From assembly GCA_963070105.1 (NCBI GenBank), contig OY718807.1:3197001-3261000 (forward strand): 64,000 nucleotides of DNA, in the 5' to 3' direction. The translations under genes and the position numbers were made by a program. This document shows positions 28,101-61,213 of the stretch, piece after piece. The stretch comes from Litomosoides sigmodontis (lineage: Eukaryota > Nematoda > Chromadorea > Rhabditida > Onchocercidae). The notes beneath the pieces were generated by a model. That model was not told where the DNA came from and did no database searches. It saw only the letters and a program-made list of their open reading frames with translations. Numbering within the stretch: position 1 is the first letter of the stretch; every line of letters begins with the position of its first letter.

Positions 28101-31100
28101 TATTTAATAGCAAAAGCCTTTAGCGAAGTTTAACGAATTTTTACAATTGATTTATATCGTAAACTTGTGAATTGTTGAGAATAAATCACTTAAATTAAAT
28201 AATTTCAATTGAAGTATCAATTTCAATTTAATGCTAAAATTTTATAATTGAATGTAAAAGAAGAGATTACATGGATGCGATGAAATATTTAGTAGCAAAT
28301 GGGATGCGTGGAAAATGTGTTGGGCAAATCAAAATGTAATATTACTCAATTAACTAATGAATCAATTAATAAATAAATATTAAATGGGAAAAAATAAGTG
28401 CAAAGGTATTTTGGTGAAAATGAGGAGAAAAACGCTTAAATGAAAATTCGCTTTTTTTTATCGTCAAAAAGTGAAAAAATAGAAATCAATTAAGTGCGAC
28501 AGCAAATAGAAAGATTAAAGCATTTATTTTAATCATTCGATTTTGTAATTTCTCATTTCATTAAACTAATAGTTTTTGTTGACTGTCATTTGACATTACT
28601 TTTTGTTTTTTTCTCATTTGATGAGCGAATCATTTAGGCAAAATATGAATATTAATATCGTCGACATCAATTATCATCGTTTTATCATTTATCAATTTTA
28701 TTTAAGTGAATAAAAGTAGCACGATAATATCAAACTGCTAATGCTAAATTTCAAGAAGTGTTATCTTGTGTGATTGAAATGAATTTGACAAGTGTAACCT
28801 GAAAGTTAGGGTTTGTTTTACATTTCATTAACATCGGTTATTACAAGCTAATAATGGATTGTCCCTTGCAGGCTTAATTTATCGATGCTTATTTCAGCTT
28901 TATGTAATCATAAAGTATTTCGCTTCTAAAAGTAGCAGTGTTGCAATTGAAATTTCAACGATGTAAGTTGCACAAATCAGCTCTACAAAAAAATTTCTGC
29001 TTCCAATTAATAATAATTATAAAAATTGTGATAAAGCACCAGGCTTTGCAGTGCAGTTGATCTTTATTTGTAGGAAATCGGATGATTCCAATTCCATTTA
29101 TAAAATTTGAAGATAGCAATTTGTCGAAGATTTTTACTATACTTTTATTATTTTCAAAAATATTCATCAATAACATTTATGCTCAAAAATATTTATGCAA
29201 ATTTATGATAAAGAATAATTGATTATTATCAACGAATTGCAAATATTTCAGTCTAATAAAATCATTCAAAATTTTTACTACAAAATCAAACACGTCATGA
29301 ATAATTAATTAATAGCAGTAGCAGTAATAATAGTTATGAAAACAGTCATAATAAGAAGGATGGTAATGAACGAAATAATAACAACAATAACAATTGTACA
29401 ATAATGACAATGACAGTAATAATTTTTTTATCGAAAAAAAGCGATAAGCTAGACAAATGAATTAGCAACACTTCATTTTTGCTTCTACCACTTGAAGTTT
29501 TCATTCCAATTTTTTCTTCTTTTTAAAAAATGTGATGTTTATTTTAATTCGCCTTCATCTCATTTCATTCCTCGTTTCCTCTCTTCCACTACTTATCCTT
29601 CAATGTATTTAGTGAGGAAAAAAAAAAGCGATGAAAGGCCTATTTCCACTCTTTCTACCACCGTTACTTCCAATATCATTAAGGTTGCCGCCTTCTTTTT
29701 TTTTTTTTTCAAACCCAACAATTTTCCAATTCATAGATTCATTTCATGTCGTAGCCTTAACCCTTATTTACATCTTTTCAATTCTAATTCACTTCTCCAA
29801 CGTAATAAATAATCTTACACAAATATTCTTTCATTAACAAACAACTGCGCCATTTCATTTTGTTGCATTTAAATTTGTGAATTAATTGTGAAAGGAAAAA
29901 ATTTCCTTGTTGTAGCTTACTTCCTCGTGCTTAAAGTTAGTTTTTTTCCTTTTCTCCTCTTATTTATAGTTTTTACTTTTTCTTTTCTTTTTTTTGATTA
30001 ATTTTTGCTTTTAGCTTAGTTTAATAATTTCTTTTTTATGCTTTGCTAATTACAGAAAAAAATTTGTCTTTTTTTTATAACTCAGAAATTTTGATTGTAC
30101 AATCGTTAATTTCAAACCTTTTCTTTTCACAAATGCTTATTCCCTTTCTGACATGTAATAGTATCGTATTGTTTGCTGTTTACTTTTAAATAAAAAATTT
30201 AGCTTGAAATGATTTAATTTTTAAAAAGTAAAAAATTATCCTACTTCTTCTAGCCAGAGACTAAGAAAATGAGAAAATTGAGTTAAGCAGGAGTACCAAG
30301 CAGAATTTCATGACAGTATAAAACCGTTCTTTCACGCCTAAATTTATACGTGTGACTTATTCTTTGTTAAAATTTTGATCTTTGATGTTTTCTAGGAGTT
30401 CGTAGAATGCTTTTTTTTTTATTTTTTCAAAATTCTATTTGAAAGAACTTGAAAAATTTTCAAAATTTATATATTTTATTCCTAAACAAAAATAACAAAA
30501 GGTTATTGATTACTTGGACAATTCCATATAAACATTAATTATTGATTTTGAACTTGAAATTCAATTCTCTTCTTTCATTAGCCGCTTAAGCTAATGGCGA
30601 CAATTATATGGGATTAAACAGTTTGCTTATCTTCTACATCTATCGTTGTGTAGAAATATGTAACAATGAAAAGAAAAAAAAAAGAAACATTTACTGAGTA
30701 ATTTTGACGATTTTTTAGAGAAACTTTTTGCAAATAATAATGAAATGTTGTTAGTTGCGGCATGAAATGATAATTTGCATATATTAAGTTTGCTATAATA
30801 AATGTGAATTATTGATTTTTTCTCTCTTCCACCCTTTACAACAATAGTTTTTTTTTCCTTCTTTCAAGTGCAATTGATCAGAGATCAGGAAGAAAAAAAA
30901 GACGTAAACGAATTAGGTGCAATCTTCTGGACCATGAAAAATAAATTCCACTCCTTCCTCATTCAAATTCTATTTCGCTCCTCTCATTTTTCAAAAATTT
31001 CAATTTTTCGCTCACTTTTTTTTCTTTTTTTTTTTTTTTTGAAGAGGAGGAGAGAGGAACGGGGAGTTAAGAAGTGGTAAAATGAGAGGATATGAAAGAG

Positions 31101-32214
31101 ATACGATGAAAAATGCACCATGGCAACATGATTGAGAAATGTACGACTCATTAAAAGCAAAAAAACTCTTCTATTTGATGAGCGGTGAAGTAAAGGTGTT
31201 TATCATAATTTAAATTTCACTTCCTCAAACTTACTTACACAACGAACAGCAAAATTCAGACGCGTTTATCATTTTCCTGAGAATTCCTTGGCCGTTATTA
31301 GAAAGCAACAATTCGATTGATGATCACTTGAATTTGATTAAATAGCATCTGCGAGAGTCAACGAGAGAAAATTTCATTTTACATTTCTCTGTGCTTTCTT
31401 ATTTTTTTTTTTGCTTTGTGAAATAAATTTCGAATAAGTGAACTTTTTTCTACGATAAAAAAATTCGTCAAATGTAAATTATTGCATTTATGCTAATAAC
31501 AAAAATTTTATTTAACTGTTTTTATTAGTAAATTAAATTGAAAGTTAAAAAGAAGAAGCGCCTATCAAAGACAGTTCAAATTTCGCTGATTTATTCATAA
31601 GCAATAAGCCACAAATTCATTTCATCAAGAGATACTAATTCTGTGACTAGATTTTAGCAAATTTGAATTATCGCTCTTCGTTGTTGTTGTTGTTATTGTT
31701 GTTGTTGCTAAATAACTACCTTTCTACATCTCAAAACTTGCAAAAATGCCATTTTTATTATGCAAAAAAAGACAAAAACTAACAAAAACACTAGTAAAAT
31801 TGGGTAAAACGTTGACAAATTTAGAAATTATTAGCAAAAATTGCATTTTAATTAGGCAAATTAAATTTATAAAGCCATTGACGAGAATGAGTAAATATCA
31901 CTCAGTTACAGTTGAGTACAAAAGTGTGCGTGCGACAACTGCGTAAGATTAAATGATCGAAATGAGAGGAGTTAATTCTTCCTCTAATCCTCTCACAAAT
32001 ACTCAATCGCTTAATTACCATAAGTGTTTTCTTTTTTTTTTTTTTTTTTTGTTAAATTTTCACTTCAAGGAAAATTTATGTTTGTGTAATAGTAAAGTAT
32101 GCCTATTTACAACTTTTCGTTTTCTTCTCTTCCAGGCAATTCCTTAAAAAATATCCTCCTTATCGGCTTTCAATAGCAATTAGCAAAGTTAGCAATCAGC
32201 AAAAAGTAAATTAA
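19023..32214 (+). CDS. Tentative small multi-exon gene, unknown product
   Basis: One consistent model joins 23438-23652, 26227-26301, 30869-30916 and 32136-32214 (417 nt, 138 residues plus TAA). All three junctions are in phase 2, and borders include AG|gttaat, tttcag|A and a perfect gtaagt after 26301. The first exon encodes an acidic, non-repetitive segment (DVREPLLKEYDKSLTVE). The second ends AKIKEAARSS, the third is strongly basic (GRKKRRKR) and the last begins QFLKKYPPYRL. I recognise no family. Two further ATG exons, 19023-19111 and 19724-19860, also end in phase 2 and would restore Arg with the 26227 exon, so they could be alternative starts. Exons 1 and 2 look most real; exons 3 and 4 are less certain, and the whole model may be wrong. 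Confidence 0.3.
19724..19860 (+). CDS. Candidate alternative first exon (b)
   Basis: An ATG at 19724 opens 45 codons with an acidic DDGDGSDGQ core and ends CGTCGGCG|gttagc in phase 2. A run of 22 A follows at about 19885. It lies just after a short GA repeat (19673-19687). Confidence 0.22.
23438..23652 (+). CDS. Candidate first exon (c) of the tentative gene
   Basis: The most protein-like of the three starts: 71 codons from ATG 23438, without low-complexity sequence, including VEASELLFRPII and RNTCYYYDVYR, ending AG|gttaat. The exon at 26227 continues naturally as VVDVSDAKACALLMAKI. Confidence 0.4.
23823..23848 (+). repeat. (GTTT)n microsatellite
   Basis: Five or more gttt units. The region just downstream (about 23965-24030) is a loosely repeated gtatact/tgtatttt series. 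Confidence 0.85.
25233..25294 (+). ncRNA. Candidate miRNA-like hairpin, intronic in the tentative gene
   Basis: The arms 25233-25260 and 25267-25294 pair over 28 positions around a 6-base loop (aaaatg). The stem has 23 Watson-Crick pairs, four G-U wobbles and one C-A mismatch when read as + strand RNA. All four wobbles are G on the left and U on the right. Read as minus-strand RNA they would be C-A mismatches, which favours + strand transcription. The loop is shorter than in most animal pre-miRNAs, and no known mature miRNA seed was recognised. A young inverted repeat is the alternative. Confidence 0.45.
27361..27384 (+). repeat. (GA)n microsatellite
   Basis: About 24 bases of gagaga with a gcgcgag end. 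Confidence 0.88.
31681..31707 (+). repeat. (GTT)n trinucleotide repeat
   Basis: Nine gtt-type units with one gtt-to-att change, in non-coding sequence. Confidence 0.88.
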
Positions 32215-34227
32215 TAGGACTAACTTTTATAAGTGAAGGAAAGAAGAAAAAAAATTGAAATAAATGACTATTTTAGTCATTTCATTTCCATTTCACCTCT
32301 CTTCAACGTTCGCAAGTTTTTCTCTGGTCGTTTCACTCCTTTTTTTTTTGTTTAATTTTTGCAAAAAAAAAAGAAAGGAACAATGAATTTCCAAAATTTC
32401 GTTAAAATTTTTTAAACCTTTTGCAAAAAGTTTTAATAATTCAAAATTTAATTTATTGTTAAGTTTAAAATTCCCTCACAATTAACTGTCCAATCAATCG
32501 TCAATTATTTGTGCTAGTGAGAAGTAGCAGAGGAATGGAACAGTCGGGTTGCTTTGAATTACTCTATTATTCATATCTGTGGCTTCGACGTGCTCGGTAA
32601 TTTTCTTTCTCAATAATTCATTTAATCAGTTGTAAAAGGACAGAGAGGTGGAAACTGTGCCAGTTTAAAAGGATGAATTTTTTTTTTGTGTTGCAGTAAA
32701 TTTGCAAAATTGAAAATTTTCAAATTCATTTCATCACAATTTCATTTGAGCGAATATAACTGTTCTCCATTTTGTAGTAATTTAATGAATTATTACATTT
32801 AAAATATAATGATTGAATTATAAATAGCACTGCTTCAACTTCTAGCTTGATTGCGTTCTTACTATTTCTAATTTTGATTACGTGAAGCGATTACACGTGA
32901 AAAAATGCATTTAAAAGGTATGGTAAATGTATTACTTCACTTGCTGTAATTAATTATCCAATGATTTTTTGAAAAGTAAAAAATAACTGAGGCAATTATT
33001 TTTTTTTCTAATTATTACTTAATTCAGAAAGCTCTCTTTTCTCGGTTTTCTTTTCACGCTCTACTGATATTAAAATTAGGAGCTATTCATTATCGATAAT
33101 GTCATCGTTCAGGTCGCCTGAATTTGAAACTCCATAGCTGCTGCACTAATTCAGAAAATGCATTTTAGAATTTCTTAAATTGAAGTTATAAAAAGTAAAC
33201 TATAGAGCACTACTTGTTTGAAGAGAAGCATAATTTGACTGATCTCACTCAACTCGCAAAACAATCAAGAAACGATACTTTTACTCATTTTTTTTTTCAA
33301 AAAATTTTTTCAATGAACATTCATCATTTTATTATTTGCAAAAAAAAAGATTGAATGAAAGGAGGAAAGAAAGGAAAGTTTTTCGAAAGCATTGCAATCC
33401 TATTCCTTTGGATACTTTTCCATCTAACTGAAATTCAACTTCAATCTAACAATTCACTTTGAGTACGCGGAAAATTTTATTTGTAAAAGAAAGGAAGGAG
33501 GAAAAAAAACGATTTTTACGTAGAAATGACTCTCAAATGACTCGTTCCGTTTGCTTTATCCTCTCGTTGAGGTGAAACGCATGAACTTTTCCCAATTCTT
33601 AATGGAAGAAAGAGAGAGAAAAGAGAAATGTCAATTTGAAATCTAAAATTTCTACCTTAACTTCACTTCTCTTTAGATAGCAAGTGAAGGAAGAAGCGAA
33701 AAAAGAACTCTTCGAATTTCGGAAATATTTACAACTAATTCGTTTTGTGCTTTTCATTTAATTACACTCTCTCAAATAATTAACTTTTTGTGGAATGAAA
33801 TAGTTTGATTAAAAAAAAGCGGAAATTTCGATTAGCTTATTAGCGCCACATCACTTCAACGATTCAGTATCAGCAGATGCAACTGATATTTGCATTACCG
33901 TATCGTTGCAGTTACTATCAATTAATTATTCAAAGCAACAATTTCTACGCGTGTGCAACAATAACTGTTTAAGTGAATGAAATGAATAATTGGAAAAAAA
34001 ATTAAATTAACAATTAAACATTGTAAAATGAAAAGAATAAAGAGTGCAATTAATTAATAATTGCCAAAAGTCGCTGATTTGTTATCAGTACTGATATGAT
34101 CTTCACTAGCTATTTAAAGAGAAGTGAAGTTAGGTAGAAATTTGAGGTTTCAAATTGAAATTTGAAGCCTAAACTGTTGACAACATTTTTATCAATTAAT
34201 TACTACAATAATCACTGAGGTAAGTAC

Positions 34228-34259
<32 letters not shown>

Positions 34260-35083
34260 TACATGCACACAGACACAGATAAATACACACACATACACAC
34301 ATGCATGCACATGCACACACACACACACAGACAGACAGACAGACGCACGTACACCCTCAAAGAGATAAGCGAAAGGAAGACAGCTTCAGTTATCCAATTG
34401 AGATAATATTTCACCGAAAATGAATATTTGCATAAAATCAGTGTGATAGCAGTTAGGCTGTCCATCCATCCATCTATCATGCATAACGTTATTTACTAAT
34501 AAAGTAGAAATTCAAAGAAAAAAAAAGTGAAATGAAATGAAATGAATAAAAGGCAAATTTGGAAGGAAAAGAAGGGAAAGGAGAAGGGAAGAAATGCATT
34601 GTTTATTGTTGAAAAATTTTGCGCTTTGCTTATTTTTTTTGCATCTCAATTGCATTAAATTATCTTATCGCTGCTTCCTCAAGCAAAGTTAAATTCAAAT
34701 TTCACCTTCATATTTCATTGCAAATTTTCATCCTTTAATTTCATTTCACATTTCAGTAAAACTTAGTAGGATTAAAATGAGCAAAGAGCGATTGGATTTT
34801 TAGTTCAAACTATCGCTATTACTATGATATTTATCCGAAGGATTAATTTGAAGAGATGGTGCAGCATTTCGGCTTTTTAACTCTTTTCCCACCCTATCAC
34901 TCTTCACTTCACTAATTTAAGTGTTCATTCATTTATTTATCCATTTTTTTTTTTGAACTCTAAAAAAATTTCTCCTCGTTTTTAACTCTCTCATTGCAAT
35001 GATCCATACATATCCTATCACACTGTTTGATTTCGCTAACATCCCTCATCTTGCTGCTATTTCAGCTTACACGGATTAGGTTA
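32215..35083. other. Spacer upstream of the channel gene, no gene seen
   Basis: AT-rich sequence with short chance ORFs and the CA microsatellite cluster at 34229-34345. No splice-bounded coding segment was found. Confidence 0.5.
34229..34345 (+). repeat. Compound (CA)n / (CAGA)n microsatellite
   Basis: Pure ca to about 34257, then interrupted ca/cata and a gacagaca block near 34328-34343. The minus strand shows a spurious Cys/Val ORF. Confidence 0.93.
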
Positions 35084-35145
35084 GGGCCTATGTGGCCCAG
35101 CTAAACTTTAAGTTTAGCGGTGCCATAGTCTAAGAAGCCTAGGCT
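35084..35145. other. Cluster of three palindromes
   Basis: GGGCC-tatgt-GGCCC (35084-35098), GCTAAACTT-t-AAGTTTAGC (35100-35118) and the perfect palindrome AGCCTAGGCT (35136-35145) lie within 62 bases in a GC-richer island. A tttcag precedes it. It could be a structured RNA, a protein-binding site array or a repeat remnant. Confidence 0.4.
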
Positions 35146-35194
35146 CAGCCTTTCTCATAGTGCAGATTATGTGTCATATGCATACAAGCATAAA

Positions 35195-35265
35195 CATAAC
35201 CTATACGCACACACAAATGCACACAGACAGACAGACAGACGCACACACGCACCACACACACAGAC
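35195..35265 (+). repeat. (CA)n / (CAGA)n microsatellite
   Basis: Interrupted ca and a cagacagacagac block, like the one about 1 kb upstream. Confidence 0.88.
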
Positions 35266-35852
35266 CTATCCATGCACTCAATCTATCATTTTTCGTCTTT
35301 CACATTCTTTTATTTCAATTTTTTTTTTTGCCTGTTAAATAATGCAAGTTTCTTCCACGCAGTTATTATCACTCACTCATTTCACTTCCATCTAAATTTC
35401 TTATTTAGGCTATCACTCACCCTAATTATCACACTAAATTTCACGTGCGTCGAATTCACTGATAAGTTTGAAATGCTGCTAGACGCATATTAGTGCTAGC
35501 AGTATTCTTTGCTCAACTTCATATGCTCGTAATTTCTAGCTCAAATAGTTTGAAAGTGAAAAAATTTAAAAATTTTAAAAGCTTTTATATAAATTAAAGA
35601 CTGTAAAATAAATTGCTTTAGCTCAGGAAAGCAATGTGTTACTTTGTCATTAGCATAATTACCACTGTTATTATTATAATTATTATTTTATACCTAAAAT
35701 GAAATTTGTTAAATTCATGCCTATTACAGCAACTAATTTGCTGGCATCATTCGCTGAGCAAAACAATCATAAACACTTCTCATAAAGTTCTCAAAATTAA
35801 GAATTTAACGGAGAGAAAAAAAAAATGTTTTACTTACTCTAAAATTATTGAG

Positions 35853-35957
35853 ATGAATTGCTGGCCTAGTTCGACGAATTCCATCCCTGATAGTAATACT
35901 AATACTTTTTCACTGATTCCATCTTCCACTTCACTTCCCCATATCCTTTCCCCATCA
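35853..35957 (+). CDS. Possible alternative first exon of the Cav2 gene
   Basis: An ATG at 35853 opens 35 codons rich in Ser, Pro and Thr (MNCWPSSTNSIPDSN...) and ends at CCATCA|gtactt in phase 0, the phase required by the channel exon at 38620. It is less convincing than the start at 36685, and no conserved motif supports it. Confidence 0.2.
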
Positions 35958-36300
35958 GTACTTTCATATATTTATTGATTTATTTCTTTAATTGGTCCGC
36001 TTACTTATTTGGTAATTGTTTTCATTGTCACTACCACCATTATCACTGATTACCAATTCATTAAGTTTACCATTGCTGGTAATTGCCACTGTCCAATTGG
36101 TCATTCCAATGTCATGCCTGCCTTTCAGTTCATTTCTTTTTTAATTTGAGAATTCAACAGGCTTATGTGAAGTTGAGACTAAATAAAACTGTAAGTCATG
36201 CGTAATTGGAATTTTTATGGTTTAATATCAAATTAATCATTTTGATTTCGTACAAATTACTCACTTCCTTGTTTCACTTATATTCCATGCATTTATGCAT

Positions 36301-36331
<31 letters not shown>

Positions 36332-36400
36332 ACACATACACACACACATACGCACACACACACACACATACATACACACACACATGCACACACACACATA
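36301..36400 (+). repeat. Long (CA)n microsatellite upstream of the channel start
   Basis: About 100 bases of ca with ta and cg interruptions, about 290 bases before the proposed ATG. It is followed by (TA) and CAGA-like sequence to about 36440, then a GA tract at 36530-36572. It generates long spurious Thr/His and Cys/Val ORFs on both strands. Confidence 0.95.
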
Positions 36401-36529
36401 TATATATACGTCGCGACAGACAGATACACACGCACACATATAGACAGAGATGCCGATAGGTATTTGTTTGTTCGTTTTCATTTTTCTCATTTTTGTTAAT
36501 TCGCAAAAAGCGAGAGAGGGAGGGAGATG

Positions 36530-36572
36530 GAAGAGGAGAGGGAGAGAAAGAGAGGGAGAGAGAGAGAGAGAT
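36530..36572 (+). repeat. (GA)n tract upstream of the channel start
   Basis: Interrupted gagaga ending about 110 bases before the proposed ATG. GA/CT tracts near promoters can bind GAGA-type factors (established knowledge); binding here is inference. Confidence 0.88.
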
Positions 36573-36684
36573 GACAGTTTCTGAGGAATGAATATTGGAG
36601 AGAAAATGATTAAATTCACTACGATGAATTTTTAATTTATTAGAAAGTAAAGAATTACCACAAAGCAATCTAACAGCAAAATCG

Positions 36685-59297
<22,613 letters not shown>

Positions 59298-60581
59298 TCG
59301 TATCATTTTTTCTTATCCTTTCTATATTCGACCATATAATACGAATGTTACATTAAATTATGATTAACCACCACTAGTTTGATTTTTCACTTAATCACTA
59401 ACTACTAGCCTGGCTACTTCCTATTGCTTACTAGCATTGCTTAATTCCGACAATTAGCTAATATCGGAGGCATTTGTGTTGTAAAGAAGATAATCCTAAG
59501 GCGAACGAAATTTCAACTATCCATTGTTTGTTTTCATTAAAAATAATTGAAAGATATGAAGAACTTTCAGCTTTGTTGCCACATAATTGAAGTTTTTTTA
59601 TTCTTGATTCAATTCTTTTCAGTCTCAGCTTTAGCAAAAAATCCCTTTCTCAAAAATGATAATTATTCCGCCTATTTGTATCTTTGTTTTTAAAACGGAA
59701 TTCACTGCCAACTTTTATCACTGATTTTTTTTTATCGTCAAATTGTAAACTCATAAAAGCTGAAAAAACAAAAACGCGTTTTCGAAAAAAAAGTTGACAG
59801 CAGCAATGACTGTGGTGATAAAAGGAAGTACCCCTGTCCCTTTTTTTCCTTTATCTTGGAAAATTAGTACGAATTACAATAAATTCATTATATTACCTAG
59901 GCTTTAGGGAATTCATGGACCCATCATTGATACATAATTGTTGAAATGATTCGACCCATTAATAACTCTTATACACTTTATATGCAAAGAACTTAACGGA
60001 ATAATTGTCACTAAAGATCCATTATAATGCCAATGAAGTAATAATGAAATACACTTGCTTCTAGCAATTAAATTGAAGTCGAATATGAGCCGTAAAATTA
60101 AACAACTGTAACAAATTTGTATATTAGAAATACCTTTGCCAATTTAATATATTTTTCCCAATTTTCCAACTTTCATGCTACATATGATTTATCCGTTTAT
60201 ATTCTACAAAACGAACACGCAAAATACTGATTCAGTGATTGTTATTTTCTTATTGCTCAACACGTGTATCATTTTTTCCCTATGTTTTGTCATCAAATAT
60301 TTTGTTTTGAATTAAAGTTATATTCCATTTTGTTGCAGTTATCTCACAGAATACATAAGCGAACAAATTTAATTTTTTCAGAACTGAAAAAATTGCACGT
60401 ATAATCTGGATAAAAATCTGAAATTTAATGTGATGGAAAAACTTCCAGTGGTGAGAATTAAATTGAATAGGATCAAAGATAAATGCAAAAGTTAGATCAA
60501 TCCAAAACATGTTGTTTATTCAGGAAAATATATTGCTTTTGGAAGTTTAGATTTCTTTGGAAAGAGTAAAATTAAGTAAAA
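59298..60581. other. Convergent intergenic region between the channel and helicase genes
   Basis: About 1.3 kb with no coding segment seen; it holds the 3' UTRs of both genes, which point at each other. An AATAAA on the + strand (59878-59883) is a plausible channel poly(A) signal about 580 bases past its stop. Confidence 0.7.
60515..60520 (-). terminator. Poly(A) signal AATAAA of the helicase gene
   Basis: Canonical AATAAA on the minus strand, about 62 bases past the stop codon at 60582. Confidence 0.6.
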
Positions 60582-61155
60582 TTAATGAGATCGCTTATGC
60601 CTTAGAATATCAAAAGCTGTACTAAAGGGAAGAGTCTTCTGACAAACATCACAGAAATACTCAATATTTGGCTTCTTTTCTTCAGTTTTATTGACTGCAA
60701 GCTCGTCCTCCAGCTGAAAAATATTTAGTGTCGCAATTCTAACAAGCAGTAGCACACTGAAAAATCAAAGTCATTTCCTTTAAGAAATTGAAACTTGTAC
60801 TCAAAAACCAAATTAGGCGGTTTAAGTGGCAGTTGAGCAATTAAACAATATTTGAAGTTTATGATACGAATCAGATATTCAAAAAATGAAAGTGCTATTT
60901 TACGAAACAAAAGTATGACTAGAAAAAACAACCTTCGAATCATTTTGGGCTTCATAAACTCGCATAGATGTTAAGATTTCTTCATCATCTTCTTCGTTCA
61001 GTTTTTCGCCTGATGGAAGTATAAAACCGAGTTCTGTATTATCGTCCGGACAAGCACGACGAGTAAGACTAAACATCGTCACAGATTACTTTGTGACAAA
61101 ATACTGAACGTTTCTTTTAGAGATATCAAACCTGACTTTCACACTCTTTAATTCC

Positions 61156-61213
<58 letters not shown>

